Below are positions 27,754-36,117 of a stretch of DNA of 64,000 bases, piece after piece. The translations under genes were made by a program, and so were the position numbers. Below the pieces are notes generated by a model, which saw only the letters and a program-made list of their open reading frames with translations, ran no database searches and was not told where the DNA came from. Positions within the stretch are counted from its first letter, which is position 1, and every line of letters starts with the position of its first letter. This DNA is from Paraburkholderia phenazinium (GTDB taxonomy: Bacteria > Pseudomonadota > Gammaproteobacteria > Burkholderiales > Burkholderiaceae), in contig NZ_FSRU01000003.1 of assembly GCF_900142845.1 (NCBI RefSeq), positions 682,001 to 746,000 of the forward strand, in the 5' to 3' direction.

Positions 27754-28332
27754 TTACTGCTTGATCCCTTCAGCCTGAATTTCCAGCCTGGTCTCCATGC
27801 TGAAACCATACTTGCTGCCGAAGTCCATGCCGTAGTCCGCGCGGTTGAATTCGGCGCTCGCTTCCACGCCGCACACTTCGCGCTTGAGTACCGGATGCTG
27901 CATGCACTTGAACGACTCGATCGTCAGGTTCAGCGGCTTGGTGACGCCATGCATGGTCAGGCTGCCGATCACTTCAACGGGCTTGTCGCCGTCGAACTTG
28001 ATATCCGTGCCTTTGTAGGTGACCGCCGGATACTTCGCGACATCGAAGAAGGCGTCAGATTGCAGATGCTCGTCGAGCTTGGTGTCGCCGGTCTGGACCG
28101 AAGCCGGGTCGACAGTCACGTCGACCGTGCCGGTTTTTGCCGCGCGGTCGAGCGTGACCGTGCCCGAACTTTTCGCGAACTTGCCGCGCCACACCGACAG
28201 GCCGCCAAGGTGGTCCGCCGCGAAGCTCGGATAGGTGTGGGTGGGGTCGAGCATATAGGTATCAGCCGCCACCGCGCTGAACGAGACGGAGGCAGTCAGG
28301 GCGACGGCAGCGATCAGCAAAGTCTTTTTCAA
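27754..28332 (-). CDS. YceI family periplasmic lipid-binding-like protein (copy 2)
   Basis: A 192-residue secreted protein. The signal peptide [22 protein letters not shown] is followed by the YceI lipocalin-like barrel: [32 protein letters not shown] and [20 protein letters not shown]. YceI proteins bind polyisoprenoids in the periplasm, and their genes often sit beside cytochrome b561, as here. Third gene of the minus-strand set cybB-yceI-yceI. It differs clearly from the neighbouring YceI at 28418-28981, so the two probably have distinct ligands. Confidence 0.9.
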   Translation of the reverse strand: MKKTLLIAAVALTASVSFSAVAADTYMLDPTHTYPSFAADHLGGLSVWRGKFAKSSGTVTLDRAAKTGTVDVTVDPASVQTGDTKLDEHLQSDAFFDVAKYPAVTYKGTDIKFDGDKPVEVIGSLTMHGVTKPLNLTIESFKCMQHPVLKREVCGVEASAEFNRADYGMDFGSKYGFSMETRLEIQAEGIKQ

Positions 28333-28417
28333 GTCATGCTCCTTTCAGGATTCAGAAACGCACCGCGCTCGGTGCGGGTTCACAGTGCGGCTGCGGCAGA
28401 CGTCGCCGCATGACGCC

Positions 28418-28981
28418 TCATTTGCGTGCTGCCACGATATGAAACTTGATGACGACGTCGTCGGCCACCACCGAGGTGTCTTTCCACTCGCCGGTGCCGA
28501 TATCGAACTGCGAGCGCTTGATGGGCAGCAAGCCGTCGAAGGCCTGCACGAGCCCCTGCTGGGTGACCGTGACCGGCACCGCCACGGTCTGCGACTTGCC
28601 CTTGATGGTCAGCTTGCCCGTCACCGTGAAGCGGTTGCCGCCCGCCGGCGCGATCGCGCTCGAGACGAAGGTCGCCTGCGGATACGTCTTCGCGTCGAAC
28701 CAGTCCTTGCCGCGCACCTGCTCGTTGTAGCTGTCGTCGCCCAGATCGTAACTGCCCACGTCGACGCTGAACTGCGCGCTGCCCTCGGCCGGCTTCGCCG
28801 GGTCGAAGGCGACCTGCGCCGTGAACTTGTTGAACTTGCCTTCGACCGGCACGTTCATCTGCTTCGAGGTCGCGGTAATCGTGCTCTTCGAGACATCGAC
28901 CTGGGCCAGCGCGCTGCCCGCCGCGCTCAGCGAGGCAGCCGCGAACGCCGCCAGCATGTAGCGATAAAACGAAACCTTCAT
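28418..28981 (-). CDS. YceI family periplasmic protein (copy 1)
   Basis: A 187-residue secreted YceI-domain protein. The signal peptide MKVSFYRYMLAAFAAASLSA ends at about ALA-QVD; the mature part has SKQMNVPVEGKFNKFTAQVAFDP, DSYNEQVRGKDWFDAKTYPQATF and a C-terminal strand WKDTSVVADDVVIKFHIVA. It begins 8 bases after the b561 stop, so the two are co-transcribed. The family binds isoprenoid lipids; with a b-type cytochrome next door a link to quinone handling or redox stress is inferred. Confidence 0.9.
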   Translation of the reverse strand: MKVSFYRYMLAAFAAASLSAAGSALAQVDVSKSTITATSKQMNVPVEGKFNKFTAQVAFDPAKPAEGSAQFSVDVGSYDLGDDSYNEQVRGKDWFDAKTYPQATFVSSAIAPAGGNRFTVTGKLTIKGKSQTVAVPVTVTQQGLVQAFDGLLPIKRSQFDIGTGEWKDTSVVADDVVIKFHIVAARK

Positions 28982-28989
28982 GGGGGTCC

Positions 28990-29550
28990 TTATTTGATGA
29001 AAGGGATCATGCGCGACAGCAGGCCGTCGCGGTCCAGCCATTGATGCTTGAGCGCCGCGGCCACATGCAGCACGAACAGAACCAGCAGCGTGTAGTTGAG
29101 CGCGATGTGAATATTCTTCAGCAGCACCTTGAGCACGGGGTCCGGCGCGATCAGGCGCGGCAGCGGCACGAGGCCCAGATACACCACCGGCACGTTGGCG
29201 GCGGAGCTATAAAGATAACCTGATACCGGGATCGCAATAATCAGCACGTAGAGCAGCAGATGCGTCAGATGTGCCGCCGTGCGTTGCCACGAGGCCATGC
29301 GGCGCGGCAACGGCGGTGCGCCGTGAGTGGCGCGCCAGAGGATGCGCAGCACCGACAGCCCGAACACGGTCACGCCGATCCATTTATGCCAGGAGAAATA
29401 GCGCAGCTTGGCGGGCGTAAAGCCGGGGATGTCGGTCATCACCCAACCGAGGGCGAAGCCGCAGATAATCAGCAGCGCGATCAGCCAGTGAAGCGCGATG
29501 GCCGTTCGCGTGTAGGAATCGCGAGCGCCGAAGGTAGGTTTGATTGCCAT
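28990..29550 (-). CDS. Cytochrome b561 family protein
   Basis: A 186-residue, four-helix di-haem b-type membrane cytochrome (CybB type). Haem-ligand histidines lie in IALHWLIALLIICGFALGW, FSWHKWIGVTVFGLS and LHVAAALKHQWLDRDGLLSRM. The family oxidises ubiquinol or moves electrons across the inner membrane, with superoxide:quinone reductase activity shown for E. coli CybB. It heads the operon with two yceI genes. The gap upstream (29551-29973) must hold its promoter. Confidence 0.9.
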   Translation of the reverse strand: MAIKPTFGARDSYTRTAIALHWLIALLIICGFALGWVMTDIPGFTPAKLRYFSWHKWIGVTVFGLSVLRILWRATHGAPPLPRRMASWQRTAAHLTHLLLYVLIIAIPVSGYLYSSAANVPVVYLGLVPLPRLIAPDPVLKVLLKNIHIALNYTLLVLFVLHVAAALKHQWLDRDGLLSRMIPFIK

Positions 29551-29973
29551 GAAAGGTCAACGCAAGCTGAGAGGTTAGCGGCGCAAGCGAATGACAACCC
29601 GGTTGAACGCAGGCCGGTCATCCCGTATGCGAATCGCGTAGGATCGCGGCCGCCGGCATCACCGGCCTGCCGCGACATACGCCAAGGCCGCCATGCTACC
29701 CCAAGCCGAAAAAGCCGGCAGGTCTCGTTCCGGGCAGCATGCCGCGCGCTGTCATACGCCGCAACAAAGCAATTGAACAATTGGGGCCCGCAAATGTCCG
29801 ATCACCTGTCGGAATGCTTAACGAAGCTCTACGCTTGTCTGACGTGTGTCTCGGACCGGCCCAAATACGCATGAGAGGAAGCCTTTGGTACTATTGCTCC
29901 AGGCTTTCGCCAGTCCCTACCGTGCAAGCCTGCGTTGCACGCCCCCGCTCACGTCGTTTTGCCCTTCGGCCGT
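29551..29973. other. Divergent intergenic region, cytochrome b561 to pqiA
   Basis: About 420 bases without a convincing gene. It must hold the cytochrome b561 promoter (minus) and the pqi promoter (plus; a TACTAT box near 29889 is a weak candidate). An imperfect palindrome CAATTGAACAATTG lies at about 29772-29785 and could be an operator. Short frames here lack ribosome sites or family similarity. Confidence 0.5.
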
Positions 29974-30693
29974 ATGGAACATGACAACCTGATCGCGTGC
30001 CACGAGTGCGATACCCTTTTCAAGAAGCCTCAACTGCTCGGCAGCCGCTCCGTGGCCCGCTGCCCGCGTTGCGGCGCGACCCTGTACCGGAGCGCGTATC
30101 GGCGGCTGGACGGCATCAGCGCCATGACGCTCGCGGCGCTCTTCACCTTTCTGATCGCGCAGGCCTATCCGATTCTCGAGCTCGACGCCAACGGCATTAC
30201 CTCGCAAACCACGCTGTTCGGCGCGCTCGTCGCGCTCTGGAACGAGGACATGCAGATCGTCGCGGTGATGGTGTTTTGCGCGACCACGCTGTTCCCGCTC
30301 ACGGAACTGGTCGCGCTGCTCTATGTGCTGATCCCGATCCGCTCGGGCTATGTGCCGGCCGGCTTCAACCAGGTGCTGCGGGCCATCCAGTTCGTGCGAC
30401 CGTGGGGCATGATCGAGGTGTTCATGCTCGGCGTGCTGATCACCATCGTGAAGATGGTGAGCCTCGCCCGCGTGATCCCCGAAGCGGCGCTGTTCGCCTT
30501 CGGCGCGCTCACCTTGATGTTCGCGGTGGTGGTCATGTTCGACCCGCGCACCTTGTGGGACATCGCCGACGAACTGACCGCGCGGCGCGCCCGGCCCACG
30601 CCGCGCACGGCCGCCGACAGCGCGGCGGCCGCGGTCGGCGCAACGCTGACGGGCAGCGCATCCGGCCAGCCCGCCGCGCCCCACCAGGGATGA
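29974..30693 (+). CDS. pqiA: PqiA-like membrane protein, first half
   Basis: About 239 residues from MEHDNLIACHECDTL. A PqiA/YebS-type zinc-ribbon motif at the N-terminus (CHECD ... CPRCG, two CxxC pairs) is followed by four membrane helices: MTLAALFTFLIAQAYPILEL, VAVMVFCATTLFPLTELVALLYVL, MIEVFMLGVLITIVKMV, ALFAFGALTLMFAVVVMFD. In E. coli PqiA and YebS one polypeptide contains two such modules; here they are two genes (this and 30701-31411). PqiA anchors the MCE tunnel PqiB in the inner membrane for lipid traffic. Upstream TTG and ATG alternatives exist; no strong SD is seen. Confidence 0.85.
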   Translation: MEHDNLIACHECDTLFKKPQLLGSRSVARCPRCGATLYRSAYRRLDGISAMTLAALFTFLIAQAYPILELDANGITSQTTLFGALVALWNEDMQIVAVMVFCATTLFPLTELVALLYVLIPIRSGYVPAGFNQVLRAIQFVRPWGMIEVFMLGVLITIVKMVSLARVIPEAALFAFGALTLMFAVVVMFDPRTLWDIADELTARRARPTPRTAADSAAAAVGATLTGSASGQPAAPHQG

Positions 30694-30700
30694 CTGCACG

Positions 30701-31411
30701 ATGAAATACGTCACCGCGTTGCGCGCGGGCCTGGTTTCCTGCCACGCATGCGGCCGCGTCGCCCCGCGCATCCGCTCGATCACCCCGCAGCACTGCGAGC
30801 GCTGCGGCGCGGTGCTGCACCGGCGCAACCCGGACAGCCTGATGCGCACCTGGGCGCTACTGCTTGCCGCCGCCTTGCTGTATATTCCCGCGAATCTGCT
30901 GCCGGTGATGCATACCTCGTCGCTGCTCGGCTCGGAAGACGACACGATCATGAGCGGCGTCGTCTACTTCTGGACCTCGGGCGACTGGCCGCTCGCCATC
31001 ATCGTGTTCATTGCCAGCATCATGGTGCCGATGCTCAAGCTGAGCGTGCTCGTGCTGCTCACCGTGACGGCCCAGCGCCGCTCGCGCTGGCGCCCGATGC
31101 AGCGCACCAAGCTGTACCGCATGGTCGAACGGATCGGCCGCTGGTCGATGCTCGACATCTTCGTCGTCACGCTGACGGTCGCGCTGGTGCGCTTCAAGTC
31201 GATCGCCGTGATCACGGCTGGACCGGGTGCGATTGCGTTCGGCTCGGTGGTGATTCTGACCATGATCGCGTCGATGCAATTCGACCCACGGCTCATCTGG
31301 GACACCGTGGAAGGCACGGACGGCAGTGCGAAGAAACAGGCGAAACCCGTGACAGGCCCGCAAGACGCGCAAGGCAGCACCCAACACTCTCAGGACCTCA
31401 AACATGACTAG
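30701..31411 (+). CDS. PqiA-like membrane protein, second half
   Basis: A 236-residue second PqiA module, 7 bases after the first. It repeats the layout: zinc ribbon CHACG ... CERCG near the N-terminus, then helices WALLLAAALLYIPANLLPVM, WPLAIIVFIASIMVPMLKLSVLVL, MLDIFVVTLTVALVRFKSI and AIAFGSVVILTMIASMQFDPRLIWD. It overlaps pqiB by 8 bases. Together the two genes equal one E. coli PqiA (417 aa), so this is a split, not a duplication with separate function. Confidence 0.88.
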   Translation: MKYVTALRAGLVSCHACGRVAPRIRSITPQHCERCGAVLHRRNPDSLMRTWALLLAAALLYIPANLLPVMHTSSLLGSEDDTIMSGVVYFWTSGDWPLAIIVFIASIMVPMLKLSVLVLLTVTAQRRSRWRPMQRTKLYRMVERIGRWSMLDIFVVTLTVALVRFKSIAVITAGPGAIAFGSVVILTMIASMQFDPRLIWDTVEGTDGSAKKQAKPVTGPQDAQGSTQHSQDLKHD

Positions 31412-33062
31412 CCCGCAAGGACCGACGCCCGCTCCCAGCGCGCCGCGCAACGATTCGAACGGACCCACGCTGCCACCCAACCTGCCCGATCCCGAGATCG
31501 AACCGCGCAGCCACTGGTTGCCGTCGCTGGTCTGGGTGATCCCGCTGATCGCCGCATTGATCGGCATCGCGCTCGTCATCAAGTCGGTGACCGAAAAGGG
31601 ACCGGAGATCAGCATCAGCTTCAGCAATGCCGAAGGCCTCGAACCCGGCAAGACCCAGGTCAAGTACAAGGACGTCAATATCGGCCTCGTGAAGAACGTC
31701 ACGCTGTCGAAGGATCTTTCGCACGTCCTGATTCAGGTGCAGTTGACCAAGGAAGCCGAAAACTTCGCCGTCAAGGACACGCGCTTCTGGGTGGTGCGTC
31801 CGCGCGTCGGCGCGAGCGGCGTCTCGGGCCTCACCACGCTGCTCTCGGGTGCGTATATCGGCGTGGACGCCGGTCATTCGCAGGACAGCCAGAAAGATTT
31901 CGTCGGGCTCGAAACGCCGCCGCCGATCACCGGTGACCAGAAGGGCCACCGCTTCACGCTGCATGGCGATTCGCTCGGCTCGATCGATATCGGCTCGCCG
32001 ATTTTCTACCGGCGCGTGCAGGTCGGCCAGGTGGTGGGCTTCTCGCTCGACAAGGACGGCACCGGCGTCACCATGCAGGTGTTCGTCGCCGCGCCGTACG
32101 ACCAGTATGTCGGCGTCAACACGCGCTGGTGGCATGCGAGCGGCGTCGATCTGCGGCTCGATTCGAGCGGCTTCAAGCTGAACACGCAGTCGCTCGCCAC
32201 GGTGCTGGTGGGCGGCCTGTCGTTCCAGTCGCCGCCGGGGCAGGCGGTCGGTACGCAGGCGCCGCAAAACATGACCTTCCGCCTCGGCTCGGATGAAACC
32301 GACGCGATGCGCGAGCCGGACGGCGTGCCGTTGCGCGTGGTGATGAACTTCAACCAGTCGCTGCGTGGGCTGTCGGTCGGCGCAACGGTCGATTTCCGCG
32401 GCATCGTGTTGGGTCAGGTGACCAACATCGGCATCGACTACGATCCGAAGACCCGCAACTTCACGATGCCGGTGACGATGAACCTCTACCCCGACCGCCT
32501 CGGCAAGCGTTTCCGCGAGTCGGCGCCGGAGCCGGGCAGCGTCGCCGGGGAGGACCTGCTGCAACGCCTCGTCAAGAACGGCTTGCGCGGCCAGTTGCGC
32601 ACGGGCAACCTGATTACGAGCCAGTTGTATGTGGCGCTCGATATCTTCCCGAAGGCCGCGCCCGCCACGGTCGACGTCCACAGCGATCCGCTCGAGCTGC
32701 CGACCATCCCGAACACGCTCGACGAGTTGCAACTGCAGGTGGCCGACATCGCGAAGAAACTCGATCAGGTGCCGTTCGACCAGATCGGGACCAACCTGAA
32801 CAACTCGCTGAAGAACGCCGATCAACTGTTCACGCGCCTGAACACCGAGGTGGTGCCGCAGGCCCGCGACACGCTGGCGGCCGCCAAGCAGACCTTCGGC
32901 TCGGCTGAGGCGACGCTGCAGCAGGACTCGCCGTTGCAATCGGACGTGCATCAGGCGCTGCAGGAACTGACCCGCACGCTGCAGTCCTTGAATGCGCTGT
33001 CGGACTATCTGGAACGCCATCCGGAATCGCTGTTGCGCGGAAAACCAGGAGATCAACCATGA
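31404..33062 (+). CDS. pqiB: MCE-domain lipid transport protein PqiB
   Basis: A 552-residue protein with one N-terminal membrane anchor (WLPSLVWVIPLIAALIGIAL, about residues 35-54) and three MCE domains, which assemble into a hexameric periplasmic tunnel. MCE signatures: GPEISISFSNAEGLEPGKTQVKYKDVNIG (domain 1), HGDSLGSIDIGSPIFYRRVQVGQV (domain 2), VDFRGIVLGQVTNIGIDYD (domain 3). A C-terminal amphipathic, coiled region (about 430-540) probably forms the needle. It starts within the pqiA end and overlaps pqiC by 4 bases. Role: phospholipid movement between the two membranes. Confidence 0.94.
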   Translation: MTSPQGPTPAPSAPRNDSNGPTLPPNLPDPEIEPRSHWLPSLVWVIPLIAALIGIALVIKSVTEKGPEISISFSNAEGLEPGKTQVKYKDVNIGLVKNVTLSKDLSHVLIQVQLTKEAENFAVKDTRFWVVRPRVGASGVSGLTTLLSGAYIGVDAGHSQDSQKDFVGLETPPPITGDQKGHRFTLHGDSLGSIDIGSPIFYRRVQVGQVVGFSLDKDGTGVTMQVFVAAPYDQYVGVNTRWWHASGVDLRLDSSGFKLNTQSLATVLVGGLSFQSPPGQAVGTQAPQNMTFRLGSDETDAMREPDGVPLRVVMNFNQSLRGLSVGATVDFRGIVLGQVTNIGIDYDPKTRNFTMPVTMNLYPDRLGKRFRESAPEPGSVAGEDLLQRLVKNGLRGQLRTGNLITSQLYVALDIFPKAAPATVDVHSDPLELPTIPNTLDELQLQVADIAKKLDQVPFDQIGTNLNNSLKNADQLFTRLNTEVVPQARDTLAAAKQTFGSAEATLQQDSPLQSDVHQALQELTRTLQSLNALSDYLERHPESLLRGKPGDQP

Positions 33063-33865
33063 TGTTTGCCCGGCTCCCCCGTTCGCCGCGCGGGCTTGCC
33101 CGCGCCGCCGCGTACCTCGGCGCCTGTGCCGGACTGCTGGCGCTTGCGGCGTGCTCGTCGTCGCCGCCGAGCCGCTTCTACACCCTGGGCGCCGACGCTG
33201 CGCCCGTCACTGCGCGCAGCACGGCCGCGCCGGCGCTGCTGATCGAAGTGCCGCCAGTCGACGTGCCGTCGCAGGTCGCGAAAAATCAGCTCGTGGTCCA
33301 GACGGGTCCGACCCAGGTGCAGGTCCTCGAACAGGACCGCTGGGCCTCGTTGCCTGGCGACGAGATCCGCCGCGCGTTGTCGTCCGATCTCACGCAGCAG
33401 CTGGGCACGATCGACGTTTACGGCACCGCGTATCCGGAAGGCACGCCGGTCTATCGGGTCAGCGTCAACGTGCAACGCTTCGAGTCGTGGCCAGGCTCGC
33501 ATGCCTTGATCGACGCCGTGTGGAGCGTGCGTGCGGTACGCAGCGAGACCGTCATGACCTGCCGCAGCACCGTCAGCACGCCGGTGACGGCGGGCTACGA
33601 CGCGCTGGTCGACGGCCATCGCCAGATCGTGCAGCAGATCTCCACGCAGATCGCCGCCGGCATCAAGGCCATGGCGGCCGCGGCGCCGCGTGTCGCCACC
33701 GCTGCGCCGGCGAAAAACGGCTCCGGTGTGCCGGCGCGGATCGCCCCGGCGACCGTGCCTTGTCCGTTGCCGGTGGGCCCGAGCGCCGCGCTCGACGGTG
33801 CCGGCGGTTTGGCCGGCACTCTCGTTGGCGGCCTTGCCGGCACGCACACTGGCGCGCAAGGCTGA
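33059..33865 (+). CDS. pqiC: PqiC-like outer-membrane lipoprotein
   Basis: A 268-residue lipoprotein of the ABC-type/PqiC (DUF330) family. The lipobox LLALAACSS is at about residues 20-28, followed by PPSRFYTLGADAAP, the strand LIEVPPVDVPSQVAKNQLVVQTGPTQVQVLEQDRWASLPGDEIRRAL, and a low-complexity C-terminus rich in Gly, Ala and Thr. PqiC caps the PqiB tunnel at the outer membrane. The start overlaps the pqiB stop. The last roughly 60 residues are longer than in E. coli PqiC (187). Confidence 0.88.
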   Translation: MMFARLPRSPRGLARAAAYLGACAGLLALAACSSSPPSRFYTLGADAAPVTARSTAAPALLIEVPPVDVPSQVAKNQLVVQTGPTQVQVLEQDRWASLPGDEIRRALSSDLTQQLGTIDVYGTAYPEGTPVYRVSVNVQRFESWPGSHALIDAVWSVRAVRSETVMTCRSTVSTPVTAGYDALVDGHRQIVQQISTQIAAGIKAMAAAAPRVATAAPAKNGSGVPARIAPATVPCPLPVGPSAALDGAGGLAGTLVGGLAGTHTGAQG

Positions 33866-33975
33866 GCCGCCGGTATGGCGGCGGCGGACGCGCATCGGGC
33901 GTCCGCCGCGCTCTGTGCAGCGACGCCTGCGGCACCTCTCGACGTCAATAACCCAGCGTCCGCATTGAGCATCCC

Positions 33976-36087
33976 ATGTTCCGTTCCCTCCAAACCTTCG
34001 TCAAGAAATGGCGCGCGTCGCGCAACAGCGGACACCAGCTCGACGCGCTGCTGGCAATCGCCGATCAGCACGCTCAATATGCGGAACGCAGCGAATGGCT
34101 GATCGAACTGGCGCACTGGATCCATCGCGGCGGGACGGTGCAGCCCGTCGCGCAGGAGCCGCTCGCCGACGAGGCGCGCCGGCAGCCCGAGCACACGCGG
34201 CTGCGCTATCTGCTGCATGTACTGGATCGCAACCCGCTGTGGAAGGCAAACGTGGCGGGCATTCTGCGCGCGCTGCTGCGCGAGAGCGACGGCATTTCGC
34301 TGTTGTGCGACGCCGGCATGCCGGTGCACTCGGCGTTTTTCGGCGCGCTGTTCGAGCGCTTCGAAGCGTCGCTGATTCCGCCCGCGCCGAACCGCCGCGA
34401 CCTGGCGGCGATCTTCACGCTGATGTTCACGGCGGCGGAAGATGCCGACTGGATCGCGGCGCTGCCCACCGATCTGCTCACACGCATCCGCGATCTGTTC
34501 ACTTACGAGCTGGACAGCGGCAACCCGCGCGAGGGCGTGCCGTTCTCGCTCGATCTGCTCGCCGCCCTGCACAACCTGACTTGCCAGATCAGCTCAACCG
34601 GACTGTCGCAAACGGTGCGCAGCCGTCTGGGCGACGCGGACGTACGCGTGGCCATGGAGAAGCAGCCGTTCTACCGCCTCACCCGCGCGATGCTGGCGCT
34701 GGAGTCGGCGCATCAGGCGGAGGAAGCCGGCGCGGACCCGGGCAAGCTGCTGCATGAGGTCAACTATCTGCGCGTGCTGCTGGACGAATGCCGCATCGCC
34801 ACCGACAACGTCTTTAGCCATCTGTACCGCAACGGTGTAAGCGTCGACATCGTGTTTCAGATCGAACGCATGCGCATGCGTATCCAGCGCGCCGAGCATC
34901 TGCTGGACGCGTGGATGGCCTCCGACGACCCGCACGCGAGTTCGCGCCTCGTCGCCGAGCTGGTGAAGGCCAACCATGCAAGCCAGAGCGTCGCGCACCT
35001 GATGCGCAGCAACTTCTCCTTGCTGGCGCGCAAGGTGGTGGAATACAGCGCGGATACCGGCGAGCATTACATTGCACGCGATCGCGCCGAGTATCTGAAG
35101 ATGCTGCGCATGGCCGCGGGCGGCGGCCTCGTCACCGTCGTGACGGTGTGCGTGAAGTTCGCCATCACCGGCGCGCATCTGCAGACGATGCTGGAAGGCT
35201 TGCTCGCCGGCGTCAACTACGCGGCCAGCTTCCTGCTGATGCACTTCCTGCATTTCTCGCTCGCCACCAAGCAGCCGGCCATGACGGCGCCGACCATCGC
35301 CCGTGAGCTCGACGGCGCGGGCACGCCCGAAGGCGTGGACAGTTTCGTGAGCTCGGTGGTCGCGCTGATCCGCACCCAGGCCGCGGCCGTGTTCGGCAAC
35401 GTGATGCTGGTCTTTCCGGTGTGTCTCGGCGTACAGCTTCTGTGGCACGCGGTGTTTCACGCCAACATCATCTCGCCGGAGAAGGCCCACGCCACGCTGC
35501 ATTCGTTCTCACTGATCGGACCCACGCCGTTTTATGCGGCGCTGACCGGCGTGCTGCTGTGGTCGTCGAGCCTGCTTGCGGGCTGGGCCGACAACTGGTT
35601 CGTGCTGCACCGGGTCGCCGATGCGCTCAGCTACAACCGCCGCTTGCGCATGACGCTCGGGCCGGCCGGCGCCGCGCGGCTCGCGAATTTCTGCCGCTCG
35701 AATGTGGCAGGGGTGGTGGGCAATATCACGCTGGGTCTGATGCTGGGGCTCGTGCCCGCCATCGTGAGCGCGCTCGCCTTCAGTTTCGAGGTCCGGCACG
35801 TCACGCTGAGCGCGGGGTCGATCGGCGTGGCGCTCGGTGTGCTGGGCAGCAGCGCGCTGGACTTGCCGGAGTTCTGGTGGGCTATAGCGGGCGTGTGCAG
35901 CATGGCCATCCTGAACGTGGCGGTCAGTTTCGCGCTCGCGTTTCATATGGCCGTACGCTCGCGCGACCTGCGGCGCAACTATGTGCGCTCGTTGCGCGGG
36001 GCGATCTGGCGCCGGGTGTTCCAGCAGCCGCTGGATCTGGTGTGGCCGGTGAATGCCCGGCCGGCGCACCCCGACCGCGTACAATAG
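33976..36087 (+). CDS. Gcr-family large membrane protein ('site-specific recombinase')
   Basis: A 703-residue protein matching the betaproteobacterial family annotated 'site-specific recombinase' after gonococcal Gcr. The N-terminal half is helical and soluble-looking (YLLHVLDRNPLWKANVAGIL, LFERFEASLIPPAPNRRDL). The C-terminal half has about seven membrane helices from residue 380: GGLVTVVTVCVKFAITGA, LLAGVNYAASFLLMHFLHF, VMLVFPVCLGVQLLWHAV, FYAALTGVLLWSSSLLAGW, VGNITLGLMLGLVPAIVSAL, GSIGVALGVLGSSAL and WAIAGVCSMAILNVAVSFAL. No serine or tyrosine recombinase motif is visible. The recombinase name is doubtful; a membrane role is more likely. 110 bp after pqiC. Confidence 0.8.
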   Translation: MFRSLQTFVKKWRASRNSGHQLDALLAIADQHAQYAERSEWLIELAHWIHRGGTVQPVAQEPLADEARRQPEHTRLRYLLHVLDRNPLWKANVAGILRALLRESDGISLLCDAGMPVHSAFFGALFERFEASLIPPAPNRRDLAAIFTLMFTAAEDADWIAALPTDLLTRIRDLFTYELDSGNPREGVPFSLDLLAALHNLTCQISSTGLSQTVRSRLGDADVRVAMEKQPFYRLTRAMLALESAHQAEEAGADPGKLLHEVNYLRVLLDECRIATDNVFSHLYRNGVSVDIVFQIERMRMRIQRAEHLLDAWMASDDPHASSRLVAELVKANHASQSVAHLMRSNFSLLARKVVEYSADTGEHYIARDRAEYLKMLRMAAGGGLVTVVTVCVKFAITGAHLQTMLEGLLAGVNYAASFLLMHFLHFSLATKQPAMTAPTIARELDGAGTPEGVDSFVSSVVALIRTQAAAVFGNVMLVFPVCLGVQLLWHAVFHANIISPEKAHATLHSFSLIGPTPFYAALTGVLLWSSSLLAGWADNWFVLHRVADALSYNRRLRMTLGPAGAARLANFCRSNVAGVVGNITLGLMLGLVPAIVSALAFSFEVRHVTLSAGSIGVALGVLGSSALDLPEFWWAIAGVCSMAILNVAVSFALAFHMAVRSRDLRRNYVRSLRGAIWRRVFQQPLDLVWPVNARPAHPDRVQ

Positions 36088-36117
36088 CGCCTTATTCAAC
36101 GCCTCCCGGCAACTTCA

